Shown: positions 1 to 7,182 of the stretch, one piece after another
Layout: each line of letters starts with the position of its first letter
Position numbering within the stretch: position 1 is the first letter of the stretch
Origin: Firmicutes bacterium CAG:882
GTDB taxonomy: Bacteria > Bacillota > Clostridia > Lachnospirales > Lachnospiraceae
Assembly: GCA_000435595.1 (NCBI GenBank)
Contig: FR895453.1
Span: forward strand, 33,357-55,507
DNA length: 22,151 nucleotides
Direction of reading: 5' to 3'
Position numbers and translations under genes: made by a program
Notes under the pieces: generated by a model
Database searches by the model: none
Told to the model about the DNA's origin: nothing
What the model saw: the letters and a program-made list of their open reading frames with translations, nothing else

Positions 1-13
1 TAGGGAACCTGTA

Positions 14-496
14 ATGAATAAGCTTCAGGTAGTAACAAGAGTCATATATGCTGAGGCTGGTACAGCAGAAGCGGATATGCATGCTGTGGCATGGGTGGTA
101 CACAATAGGGCTGGAAATACTGTAGGAAAGGCATATGATGTGGTTACAAATGGTGAGTTTAGTGCATATGATAATGGGAGTTACTTATTTGACTATAATG
201 GAAGAAATCAGAGCAAATGGGAAATATGTTATAATGATGCATATAAAGTTATAATGGGAAAAGAACCAACATGCACTGTTGATTATATTAACACGCAAAC
301 ACAATTTAGAAGCATAAACACATTTAAACAGAACTATAGTGACGGAAATAATACGCAGACATATAACGCTGGTGGTAATGTGTGGTATATATACAATGTT
401 GCTATACCGGGTGTATCGAAAATAGAGGCAGGTTCTTCACCAAATTATGCGGAAAATGGAACGTATAATATTTATTTTAATATTGTTGGTGAATAG
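14..496 (+). CDS. SleB/CwlJ-like cell wall hydrolase domain protein (possibly 5'-truncated)
   Basis: The N-terminal third carries the pattern of the Hydrolase_2 (SleB/CwlJ) family: a VIYAEA segment with the usual catalytic Glu (residue 13 or so), followed by AVAWVVHNR (about residues 24-32). These enzymes cleave peptidoglycan glycan strands; other members act on spore cortex or as autolysins. The 160-residue product has no signal peptide from this ATG. An AGGGA lies 7 bases before the ATG and could be its ribosome site, but the frame is open to the window edge, so the ATG may be internal to a longer secreted protein. The C-terminal half is rich in Asn and Tyr and matches nothing I know. The next gene starts 28 bases downstream on the same strand. 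Family assignment is fairly sure; the start and the substrate are not. Confidence 0.65.
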   Translation: MNKLQVVTRVIYAEAGTAEADMHAVAWVVHNRAGNTVGKAYDVVTNGEFSAYDNGSYLFDYNGRNQSKWEICYNDAYKVIMGKEPTCTVDYINTQTQFRSINTFKQNYSDGNNTQTYNAGGNVWYIYNVAIPGVSKIEAGSSPNYAENGTYNIYFNIVGE

Positions 497-524
497 AAAA
501 TATAAAAGAATATGGAGGGATAGT

Positions 525-1574
525 ATGAAAAAATATAATTACTGTATAATATGTGTTTTATCATCACTTTTTGTGCTTACCGCCTGCAGCAGGAGTACAG
601 ATGGAGGTGTTGAAAACACCATCGAGAGCGTGAGTGTCACAGATGCAAGTGAATATTACAGTGAAAGCGGGACTGATTCATCAACAACAGAGGATACAGA
701 AATTGAAGTGCCTAGAACAGCACCGGAGTTTCTTATTGATTTCGCGGACGAGGTTGTGGTCGATGAGAAAGACTTTAAAATGTGGGATTATGAAAACGAA
801 TACTATTTTTATAAGGGCTGGGAGAATGAAGGCTTTGCTCCGTGTGAGATAGTGCTCGACGGAAGAAGATGTAAGGGAATGTACACTGAATCGGGAGTTG
901 CCTTAATCGGAGTTGAACAGGAAAATGCGTCACCGCGATGCATGGTGGTATATAAAGACAAAAGCATGATGCTCAGTGACAGTGTGGAGGCAGTTTTTCT
1001 GGATAACTGGCTGAGTGTATACTTCTATGATTTTGATGGTGATGAAAATGATGAACTTGTGATCTGTTCTATGAAGAGCGAAGCTGCGGACGATAACATA
1101 GCGGTGATTAAGCTGGAACCATTTGAGAAGCTGGCATTTAAGCTTAGAGAGCCGGATGATTTTGTTCCATTATCGGAAATGTCTGTAACTGACGTTACAT
1201 GGGTGGACAAGGACAGAATAGAGTATAATTTTAAGATTCGGGACTGGTACGGAAATGAATATGACGGGTGGTCGTGGTATGGCAATTATGTGACCAATTA
1301 CAGCATCCCTGAAGAGGATGAATATATTGTGGATCATTGGTCTGATAACAGCTTTATGACAAGAGAAGGTAAAATCTGGTCTACATATCTTCCTTACATG
1401 CAGAATGATTCTTATGTGAGTTCGTCTTTTGCAACATTACATATCTACTACACTTATGACAGCGAGGAGAAAGCTTTTGTGTCTGACACGGCAGTGCTAT
1501 CATATAAGAGATTGCCTGAAGACGGGAAGGGTGATTACGTGGAAGAAGAGGTGGAGATAAAGGGCAGAGAGTGA
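525..1574 (+). CDS. Lipoprotein with an FG-GAP/EF-like calcium-loop motif, function unknown
   Basis: This is a 349-residue putative lipoprotein. The N-terminus has a short basic stretch, a hydrophobic core and a VLTAC lipobox with Cys21 as the lipidation site, so the protein should sit on the outer face of the membrane. A Ser/Thr/Glu-rich spacer (about 22-65) follows. Residues about 168-180 read YDFDGDENDELVI, the Asp-rich loop seen in FG-GAP/VCBS and dockerin-like calcium-binding repeats; only one clear copy is visible. The open frame extends upstream to 447 and overlaps the previous gene. I chose 525 because GGAGGGA lies just ahead of it and the signal peptide begins there. Its partner may be the wall hydrolase 28 bases upstream. 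Role unknown. Confidence 0.8.
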   Translation: MKKYNYCIICVLSSLFVLTACSRSTDGGVENTIESVSVTDASEYYSESGTDSSTTEDTEIEVPRTAPEFLIDFADEVVVDEKDFKMWDYENEYYFYKGWENEGFAPCEIVLDGRRCKGMYTESGVALIGVEQENASPRCMVVYKDKSMMLSDSVEAVFLDNWLSVYFYDFDGDENDELVICSMKSEAADDNIAVIKLEPFEKLAFKLREPDDFVPLSEMSVTDVTWVDKDRIEYNFKIRDWYGNEYDGWSWYGNYVTNYSIPEEDEYIVDHWSDNSFMTREGKIWSTYLPYMQNDSYVSSSFATLHIYYTYDSEEKAFVSDTAVLSYKRLPEDGKGDYVEEEVEIKGRE

Positions 1575-1683
1575 AATATACAGAATTATAGAACCCTTTT
1601 ACTATTGTCTGCCAAGCCCTGCAGTGTTACACTTAATATAAGTTTCTATGAAATCATATGGTTAAATATGGGAAAGGGCAGAT

Positions 1684-2490
1684 ATGAGGATTAATTCTTT
1701 ACAGGAGTATAAGGACTTTGTTGCTTTGCACAATATTCCTCTTGATACGATAAGATTTGCCTTGGGCGAGGATAAGGGACATGAGCCGAGATGGTTCTAT
1801 ATCTACCAGGACAGATTCACGGGGGAATGGGTTGTAGCAAAGAACAAGAATGACGGAAGTACGGCTGAACGTTACAGAGGCTTTGATGAGGCGGAGGCTT
1901 GTCAGATTTTATTTGATAAGATGCAGGAGGAGTTCAATAAGAGGCAGTATGCATCCGGTTCTGGCAGCGGTGAAAATAAATACAGCAGTCAGACGAAGAA
2001 AAAAAGAAAATCAAGAGCCAATGCAACAATAATATTTGACAAATTTCTTATAGCTCTTGTTATTGTCGGATCGATTTACATTCTTGCCGAAGGCTATTTT
2101 GACAGGCAGGCTGCTAAGAGAAGACCGGGGCAGGGCTATTATGTGTTTCAGGTGAATTACGATGACGGTTCGCTCTGGGATGATTTGTATTATTATCTTG
2201 ACGGCGACTGGTATTATTATGATGATGAATACAATGACTGGTATCCTGACAGTGATTTTGACTACGACGATGATTATGTACGGGATTACTATGTCGGAAG
2301 CGGCTATTCTTCGCTGGACGGATACTATGAGGGCGATGCATGGGATTTTGATGATACGTCGTATTATCAGAATTACGTCGAGGAGAGCTACAATAATGAC
2401 AATTATGATGACGATGATGACGACAGCTGGGACAGCTACGATTGGGATGACTGGGACAGCAATGATTCCGACTGGGACAGCGATTGGTAA
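1684..2490 (+). CDS. Single-pass membrane protein with an extreme Asp/Tyr/Trp-rich C-terminal tail
   Basis: I do not recognise a named family. The 268-residue product has three parts. Residues 1-90 form a compact soluble domain (RFALGEDKGHEPRWFYIYQD region, about 24-43). A basic cluster KKKRKSR (105-111) precedes one membrane helix (about 116-136). The remaining tail is very acidic and aromatic: I count about 37 Asp in residues 160-268, many Tyr, and Trp spaced as WDSYDWDDWDS near the end. The basic cluster before the helix suggests the N-terminus is inside and the tail outside, though RQAAKRR after the helix weakens that. The AAAGGG before the ATG is a modest ribosome site. A calcium- or cation-binding, or cell-wall-facing, tail is an inference only. 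A two-way terminator follows. Confidence 0.75.
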   Translation: MRINSLQEYKDFVALHNIPLDTIRFALGEDKGHEPRWFYIYQDRFTGEWVVAKNKNDGSTAERYRGFDEAEACQILFDKMQEEFNKRQYASGSGSGENKYSSQTKKKRKSRANATIIFDKFLIALVIVGSIYILAEGYFDRQAAKRRPGQGYYVFQVNYDDGSLWDDLYYYLDGDWYYYDDEYNDWYPDSDFDYDDDYVRDYYVGSGYSSLDGYYEGDAWDFDDTSYYQNYVEESYNNDNYDDDDDDSWDSYDWDDWDSNDSDWDSDW

Positions 2491-2500
2491 ATAAGATACC

Positions 2501-2657
2501 GGATTGCTTCGTGCTTTGCACTTTCGCAATCCTCAAAAACATTCATAATTCGCTCATTTTTCTACGAAAAATGGCTACTTATTCATGTTTTTGGCGGGTC
2601 CCAAGGTCAAAAATCCTTTTGCAAGCAAGCTTGCTTCAGATTTCTGACCTTTTGACC
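2501..2657. repeat. Chain of three palindromic hairpins (possible dispersed repeat element)
   Basis: Three nested palindromes lie end to end after the acidic-tail gene. First, GGATTGC (2501-2507) pairs with GCAATCC (2526-2532) around GTGC/GCAC. Second, CAAAAACAT at 2534 pairs with ATGTTTTTG ending at 2593, with an inner perfect CATTTTTC (2555-2562)/GAAAAATG (2566-2573). Third, GGTCAAAA (2605-2612) pairs with TTTTGACC (2650-2657) around the 14-base perfect palindrome AAGCAAGCTTGCTT (2623-2636). No coding frame in it looks real. It resembles a multi-hairpin intergenic repeat, but a second copy is not in this window. Confidence 0.55.
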
Positions 2658-2688
2658 CTGATATCATTTATATAATAACGAATAATAT

Positions 2689-2744
2689 AACAGCAGGCAT
2701 GTGGGATGCGCTATTGCGGGAAATTCTCACATGTCTGCTGTTTT
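2689..2744. terminator. Bidirectional rho-independent terminator between convergent genes
   Basis: AACAGCAGGCATGTGGGA (2689-2706) pairs with TCTCACATGTCTGCTGTT (2725-2742) with only two non-Watson-Crick positions. On the plus strand a short T run follows. On the minus strand the stem is followed by an AT-rich TTATATTATT. It separates the plus-strand acidic-tail gene from the minus-strand MATE gene and probably serves both. Confidence 0.8.
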
Positions 2745-2778
2745 AGGTAAGGCGGGATACTGTGCCAAGGCACATTCT

Positions 2779-4140
2779 TTACTCAATTTCCTTCAATGCT
2801 TTCCTGAACTGGAATGAGAACAGTATTGCCGTGAAGCTCACTGCTATAATATCGGCTACCGGTTCAGCCATATACACGGCATGAGCTTTGCTGGCAGTAT
2901 ATATGTGAGGCATGATGTAGATGAGCGGAATGAGAAGCACGAACTTTCTCATTACCGCAACAATAATTGATGATAACGCTTTTCCGAGAGAGTTGAATGC
3001 CATCTGACATGAAATCTGTATTCCGAAGATGAACATTACCGCCATATAAATCCTGAGTGCTGTCTTGGTAAATGCAATAAGCTCTGTGTCAGGGGTGAAC
3101 ATTCCTGCAAAGATCTGTGGGAACAGCATCACAAGCAGCCAGAGCACGAATGAGTAGCATAGGCTTGCCTTGAGAAGAAGAAAAAATGCTTTTTTTACGC
3201 GGGATGCGTTTTTGGCACCGTAGTTGTAGCTCATTATAGGCTGTGCACCCTGACCAAGCCCCTGAAGAGGGAGCATTGCAAACTGCATTACGCTGGTGAG
3301 AATAGTCATTGCACCGACCGCCACATCGCCGCCGTATTTTAACAATGATGAGTTAAAGCATACGGAGATGATGCTTTCGCTTGCCTGCATAATGAACAGT
3401 GAAAGACCAAGTGCGAGGCATGGAAGTATTATGCCGGCACGTAATGGCAGATTTTCCTTCTTGATGCGCAGGGTAGTCTTTTTTCCGAAGAGAAAAGAGA
3501 GCACCCATACACAGGAGCATGCCTGTGAGATGATTGTAGCGAGAGCCGCACCCGAAACGCCCATGTCAAGTGCGAATATGAATACAGGGTCAAGAGCAAT
3601 ATTGACAACGGCACCTATAAGCACGGAGAACATTCCGATTTTGGCAAAACCCTGTGCGGTTATGAAGGTGTTCATTCCGAGCGTGAGCTGGACAAATAAT
3701 GTTCCGAGGGCATATATATTCATATAGCTCACGGCATACTCTATGGTGTTCTCACTTGCTCCGAAAGCAAGAAGAAGCGGGCGGTTAAAAATATACATTA
3801 CAAATGTGAGTATAACCGATATGATGAGCTGGGTTGTAAAGCAGTTGCCGAGAATTTTTTCGGCTTTGTCCTTGTCACCCTTGCCCATGAGGATTGATGC
3901 GCGTGGTGCGCCTCCGTTGCCCACAAGGGCTGCAAATGCGGATATGATCATGATGAGAGGCATACACACACCTACACCGGTAAGAGCCATGGAGCCGCTT
4001 GCGGGAATATGACCGATATATATTCTGTCAACTATGTTGTACAGCATGTTTATCATCTGTGCGGCAACGGTGGGAACGGCGAGCTTTACAAGCAGTCTGC
4101 CTATGGGTTCCTTTGCCAGAAATTCTTTGTCGTTATTCAT
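2779..4140 (-). CDS. MATE family multidrug/cation efflux transporter (MepA-like)
   Basis: This 453-residue protein has the length and about 12 hydrophobic segments of a MATE exporter, which uses a Na+ or H+ gradient to expel cationic drugs or metabolites across the cytoplasmic membrane. Family marks are the N-terminal segment ending YNIVDRIYIGH (34-44), LDPVFIF (about 183-189) followed by GVSGAALATIISQ, and the second-half copy with PLQGLGQGAQPIMSYNYGA. This set is typical of the MepA branch common in Firmicutes. An AAAGGATG site lies 7 bases before the start. A candidate promoter is present 36-64 bases upstream. The gene stands alone and converges on the previous operon. No regulator (MepR/MarR type) is adjacent, so the substrate cannot be guessed. 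Confidence 0.93.
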   Translation of the reverse strand: MNNDKEFLAKEPIGRLLVKLAVPTVAAQMINMLYNIVDRIYIGHIPASGSMALTGVGVCMPLIMIISAFAALVGNGGAPRASILMGKGDKDKAEKILGNCFTTQLIISVILTFVMYIFNRPLLLAFGASENTIEYAVSYMNIYALGTLFVQLTLGMNTFITAQGFAKIGMFSVLIGAVVNIALDPVFIFALDMGVSGAALATIISQACSCVWVLSFLFGKKTTLRIKKENLPLRAGIILPCLALGLSLFIMQASESIISVCFNSSLLKYGGDVAVGAMTILTSVMQFAMLPLQGLGQGAQPIMSYNYGAKNASRVKKAFFLLLKASLCYSFVLWLLVMLFPQIFAGMFTPDTELIAFTKTALRIYMAVMFIFGIQISCQMAFNSLGKALSSIIVAVMRKFVLLIPLIYIMPHIYTASKAHAVYMAEPVADIIAVSFTAILFSFQFRKALKEIE

Positions 4141-4175
4141 TGAAGTTCATCCTTTCCGTTTAAACAAGGTATGTC

Positions 4176-4204
4176 TGTATATGAGAATACACACAAAGAC
4201 ACAA
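4176..4204 (-). promoter_or_regulatory. Candidate sigma-A promoter for the MATE gene
   Basis: Read on the minus strand, TTGTGT (4204-4199), a 17-base spacer and TATACA (4181-4176) form a plausible housekeeping promoter 35 bases before the MATE start codon. No operator-like palindrome was seen next to it. Confidence 0.45.
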
Positions 4205-4252
4205 AATCTATTTTACATTTTTGAACTGAAAATGGCAAGGGAATATATGGAA

Positions 4253-4281
4253 TTGTGTACGATGTTATAAAAATTTAAGAT
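4253..4281 (+). promoter_or_regulatory. Candidate promoter for the esterase gene
   Basis: TTGTGT (4253-4258), a 17-base spacer and TAAGAT (4276-4281) face the esterase gene. A TATAAT at 4291-4296 lacks a good -35 at normal spacing but could be the real -10. The whole 4205-4369 stretch is AT-rich, so chance matches are likely. Confidence 0.3.
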
Positions 4282-4369
4282 TTATTATGTTATAATAATA
4301 AGGATAAGTATTGTTATGTGAGGTTTATTTTGTTAAAATATATTATCTGCGTATGAAAGGGGAAGTGAC

Positions 4370-5473
4370 ATGAACACATACATTCCGGGAACTGAGAAGG
4401 ATATCCGTATATTAGGCAGAGTCGGAGGTAAGGAGGAGCCTGCTTTTTTTTGGACGGGCAGCGGAATAGAGTTTACCGTTGACGGAAGTGAGCTTTCGAT
4501 AGAGTTTATAACCGATTATGAGATATATGAACAGTGGATAAGAGTCGAGATTGATGGATTTTCCATGATAAGAACTGCACTTCCAAAAGGAAGAAGTACA
4601 CTTACCATATATCGCAATATGAATCCTGATAATGTAAGAAAGATTCGTGTGGTTAAGGAAGTACAGCCGATGATGGCTGATAAGTCAGGGCTTCTTATTG
4701 TGAGTGAAATTCACAGTGATGGAAAGCTTAGAAAGCTTCAGCCTAAGAAATATAAGCTTGAATTCATAGGTGACAGCATAACATCGGGAGAGGGGCTTGC
4801 CGGAGCTTACGGTGTCTGGGAGTGGAATTCAGCGGTATTTTCCACAAAAGGACATTATGTACTTACAACGGCAGATAATCTGGGCGCTGATTACAGAATC
4901 ATCTCACAGAGCGGCTGGGGTGTATGCTCAAGCTGGGACAATGATCCGAGACGAACACTTCCGAGGTATTATGAACAGGTATGCGGACTTTTAAGCGGAA
5001 GAGGACAGCTTGAAGCAGGTGCAGGAGAGAAATACGGCTTTGATGCATGGCAGCCTGATGCCGTCATGGTTAATCTCGGAACGAATGATGCATCGGCATT
5101 TCAGAATAACGCATGGGTGGATGAAAATACAGGTGAGAGTTTTAAACAGAAGCTTAACGCAGATGGAAGCTTTGAGGAGAAATCGCTTGAAAGATTTGAG
5201 ACGGCAGTGTACAATTTTCTCGTTTTAATCAGAAAGAATAATCCGAAAGCACATATTGTGTGGCTTTATGGTATGATTGGCAGAGTGATGGAGCCTTGTA
5301 TCCTTGAGACACTTGAAAGATACAAGATGGATTACAACGATGAAAATGCTGCATATCTGCAGCTTCCGGACCTTAAGACCGAGTGGATGGGGGCAAATAA
5401 TCATCCCGGTGTGCCGTCACACGGGGCAGCAGCTGATGTTATAACGGAATATTTACGTGAAATATTAAAATAA
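4370..5473 (+). CDS. SGNH/GDSL esterase, CE2-like acetyl esterase
   Basis: This is a 367-residue two-domain enzyme. Residues 1-105 look like a beta-sandwich with the feel of the CE2 N-terminal domain. Residues 125-367 are an SGNH hydrolase: block I FIGDSITSGEG with nucleophile Ser136, block III NLGTND with Asn239, and block V NNHPGVPSHG with catalytic His345. The usual Asp three residues before that His is replaced by Ala342. This fits the Ser-His dyad reported for some CE2 enzymes. CE2 members remove acetyl groups from xylan and other plant glycans. No signal peptide is seen, so it is probably cytoplasmic and acts on imported acetylated oligosaccharides. GGGGAAG precedes the ATG. The next gene starts 16 bases on, suggesting co-transcription. 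Confidence 0.85.
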   Translation: MNTYIPGTEKDIRILGRVGGKEEPAFFWTGSGIEFTVDGSELSIEFITDYEIYEQWIRVEIDGFSMIRTALPKGRSTLTIYRNMNPDNVRKIRVVKEVQPMMADKSGLLIVSEIHSDGKLRKLQPKKYKLEFIGDSITSGEGLAGAYGVWEWNSAVFSTKGHYVLTTADNLGADYRIISQSGWGVCSSWDNDPRRTLPRYYEQVCGLLSGRGQLEAGAGEKYGFDAWQPDAVMVNLGTNDASAFQNNAWVDENTGESFKQKLNADGSFEEKSLERFETAVYNFLVLIRKNNPKAHIVWLYGMIGRVMEPCILETLERYKMDYNDENAAYLQLPDLKTEWMGANNHPGVPSHGAAADVITEYLREILK

Positions 5474-5489
5474 TTTTTTGGAGGTCAGA

Positions 5490-5975
5490 ATGACTAAGCA
5501 GGAAAATGTAAACAGAAACACAAAGAGTATGATGCAGCGTATATTGGCAGGATTTATTATATCACTGTCAGTAGTTATAGTCGGAGGTCTTATTTATCTT
5601 TATATCAGGACACCTAAGACATCGAAGCTGTCAGAGTCGAAGAATTTTGCGGCCGAGAAGGTATATGAGGAGTCGGAGGCGGTTATTTCGTTGTTTGAAG
5701 CTGCCGATTATACGGCAATCCGCGAAAATTACTGCAATGAAGATATGGCGGCGAAGATGACGGATGAGGCTTTGGAGACAGCGGTTGCAAGCCTTGGAGA
5801 TGACAGGGGAGCGCGAGTGGAGATTGAGAGCAAGGAGGGTTTTGAGGCAAAGCAGTCGAATAAGTATTATGCCATGACGCAGTACAAGGTGACATACGAG
5901 AATACCAAGCTGACATACACAATAATGTTTGACATGGATATGAAGCTTGCGGGATTCAGCGTTGAACCACAGTAG
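5490..5975 (+). CDS. Membrane-anchored DUF3887-like protein
   Basis: The product has 161 residues. A basic N-terminus precedes one membrane helix (about 19-39), followed by an extracellular domain that starts at AAEKVYEESEAVISLF (about 54 onward) and ends with a beta-rich stretch. The helix-loop pattern (a helix, a run like DYTAIRENY, then MTDEALETAVASLGDDRGA) fits the DUF3887 family of small NTF2-like extracytoplasmic domains. The family's role is not settled. I start at ATG 5490, preceded by TTTTGGAGGTC, rather than the upstream TTG at 5478, which lies inside the ribosome site. It sits between the esterase (16 bases) and the Crp/Fnr gene (26 bases), so the three may be one transcript. Confidence 0.7.
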   Translation: MTKQENVNRNTKSMMQRILAGFIISLSVVIVGGLIYLYIRTPKTSKLSESKNFAAEKVYEESEAVISLFEAADYTAIRENYCNEDMAAKMTDEALETAVASLGDDRGARVEIESKEGFEAKQSNKYYAMTQYKVTYENTKLTYTIMFDMDMKLAGFSVEPQ

Positions 5976-6001
5976 ATAACAGACTTACGGATGAGGTATT
6001 T

Positions 6002-6676
6002 ATGATAGACTATACACAGAGCCTGCTGTTTAAAAATATAACTTCACATGAGATAGAACGAATGTTAAAGTGTTCAATGGCTGCACAAAAGCAGATTGAG
6101 AGCGGTGAGACGATATTCGGGCAGGATGACAAGCCTGTATTCATATATCTTCTTCTTGAAGGTCAGGTAATTATCACTAAGTATCTGCCGTCAGGAAGAA
6201 GAGATATCCTTATGACGGCGGCTCCGGGAGACGTATTCGGCGAAGTTTTCTTTTTTGCGAAGGAAGAGTATTACTGGTATGATGCCGTTGCGGTCAAGAA
6301 GTCGAAGGTGCTGATGCTGCCATATTCATTTGTGTATGGATTTTGTGCAAGTGCATGTGAACATCATAAGCAGCTTATTCACAATCTTCTTGATATACAG
6401 TCTCAGTGCAATCTTGAGATGATGAAAAAGCTTCATATTGTTACGGGAACAACCTTAAAACAAAAGGTTGGTTTGTGGATGAATGAACGTCTCAATGAGA
6501 AGAATGAAGTGAAGCTTGACATGACAAGGGAGGAGCTTGCAGACTATCTCGGAGTTACAAGACCTTCACTGTCGAGGACGCTCACACAGATGCAGGAAGA
6601 CGGCATTGTTTCCATACATGGAAAACTCATAAAGGTAACGGATATAGAGCTGTTTGAGGAGCTGTTTGAAGAATAA
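6002..6676 (+). CDS. Crp/Fnr family transcriptional regulator
   Basis: The protein has 224 residues. An N-terminal cyclic-nucleotide-binding-like beta-roll (about 10-125) contains YLLLEGQVIITKYLPSGRR and the PGDVFGEVFFF turn. A dimer helix follows, then a Crp-type winged helix (about 150-215) with TREELADYLGVTRPSLSRTL. The recognition helix keeps Ser-Arg of FNR but has Pro in place of the FNR Glu, so its site need not be TTGAT. There is no N-terminal Cys cluster for an FNR-type iron-sulphur centre; Cys residues appear only as FCASACEHH and singly, so the signal is unclear. GATGAGGT is the ribosome site. The next gene, a glycyl-radical domain, carries a Crp/Fnr-like dyad at the right place for activation, which makes it a likely target. 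Confidence 0.92.
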   Translation: MIDYTQSLLFKNITSHEIERMLKCSMAAQKQIESGETIFGQDDKPVFIYLLLEGQVIITKYLPSGRRDILMTAAPGDVFGEVFFFAKEEYYWYDAVAVKKSKVLMLPYSFVYGFCASACEHHKQLIHNLLDIQSQCNLEMMKKLHIVTGTTLKQKVGLWMNERLNEKNEVKLDMTREELADYLGVTRPSLSRTLTQMQEDGIVSIHGKLIKVTDIELFEELFEE

Positions 6677-6724
6677 AACAGGCTGATTTTTGTTCACATT
6701 TTTTTCACAAAAAAATTCAAAAAA

Positions 6725-6767
6725 TGTTGCAAATGTTACATAATTACCTGCCTATTGGTGCTATATT
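6725..6767 (+). promoter_or_regulatory. Crp/Fnr-like dyad plus extended -10 promoter for the glycyl-radical gene
   Basis: TGCTATATT at 6759-6767 is an extended -10 (TGn + TATATT) with no good -35, as expected for an activator-dependent promoter. A 16-base imperfect dyad TGTTGCAAATGTTACA (6725-6740, pattern TGTnnC-N4-GnnACA) is centred at 6732.5. With a start near 6774 the centre falls at about -41.5, the classic class II position for Crp/Fnr activators. The dyad itself is weak in symmetry, and the start site is inferred. Confidence 0.5.
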
Positions 6768-6796
6768 GTGAGCATCAAAGGAAGGAGGTAATTGCA

Positions 6797-7039
6797 ATGA
6801 CAGCAAGTACAGCACAGGTTGATAATCTTATTTCATTATTAGATGGATACGCAGAGAAAGGTGGACATCATCTCAATGTCAATGTATTGAACAGGGAAAC
6901 TCTTATAGATGCACAGAAGCACCCTGAAAAATACCCGCAGCTTACCATCCGAGTATCAGGTTATGCAGTTAACTTCATCAAGCTCACAAAGGAGCAGCAG
7001 GATGAGGTCATAAGCCGAACTTTCCACGAAGCTATGTAG
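6797..7039 (+). CDS. grcA: Stand-alone glycyl-radical domain protein (GrcA/YfiD-like)
   Basis: This 80-residue protein is the C-terminal tail of pyruvate formate-lyase on its own. It shows GGHHLNVNVLNRETL (22-36), HPEKYPQLTIRVSGYAV (42-58) with radical-bearing Gly55, and the ending LTKEQQDEVISRTFHEA. In E. coli, GrcA (YfiD, 127 residues) replaces the radical domain of oxygen-cleaved pyruvate formate-lyase and restores activity. This version is shorter, lacking most of the N-terminal extension. The open frame runs up to 6755, but AAGGAGGT 6 bases before 6797 fixes the start. It lies 120 bases after a Crp/Fnr gene and probably answers to it. A strong terminator follows at 7132. No lyase or activase gene is in the window. 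Family call is sure; the symbol is by analogy. Confidence 0.9.
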   Translation: MTASTAQVDNLISLLDGYAEKGGHHLNVNVLNRETLIDAQKHPEKYPQLTIRVSGYAVNFIKLTKEQQDEVISRTFHEAM

Positions 7040-7099
7040 TAGAGAAAGTGAAGTGTATATTTCATGGAAAGTTCTACTTTCACATGAGGCTATGTAATA
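7019..7099 (+). repeat. Echo of the grcA 3' end plus a small hairpin
   Basis: The last codons and stop of the glycyl-radical gene (7019-7041) are echoed at 7076-7099: ACTTTC, AC, GCTATGTA and TA recur in the same order with one extra base. This looks like the worn 3' end of a second copy. Between and over them, CATGGAAAGT (7063-7072) pairs with ACTTTCACATG (7076-7086) with one bulged A. The hairpin has no T run and is not a terminator by itself. Confidence 0.4.
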
Positions 7100-7131
7100 C
7101 ATAATGCGTAACAGAATATAATATGCATATG

Positions 7132-7172
7132 AAAATCCCGCGTGGCGCAATCGTTGCCATGTGGGATTTTTT
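7132..7172 (+). terminator. Rho-independent terminator after the glycyl-radical gene
   Basis: AAAATCCCGCGTGGC (7132-7146) pairs fully with GCCATGTGGGATTTT (7156-7170), with two G-U pairs, a 9-base loop and a six-T run at 7167-7172. The wobble pairs work on the plus strand, so it acts mainly there, but it may also stop the antisense RNA that approaches from 7400. Confidence 0.9.
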
Positions 7173-7182
7173 ATGTTTATAT

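Noticed and set aside
447..524. N-terminal extension of the lipoprotein frame
   Set aside because: It overlaps the end of the upstream gene and would bury the signal peptide; GGAGGGA and the lipobox fix the start at 525.
2011..2542. Two long minus-strand frames opposite the acidic-tail gene
   Set aside because: They mirror the biased Asp/Tyr codons of the real gene (runs of Ile/Val or His/Arg/Ser), have no ribosome site and cross the stop region of the gene.
6690..6710. TTGT-N13-ACAA as a second Crp/Fnr operator
   Set aside because: The spacing is too wide for the family and the middle is a plain T run; the dyad at 6725-6740 is better placed.
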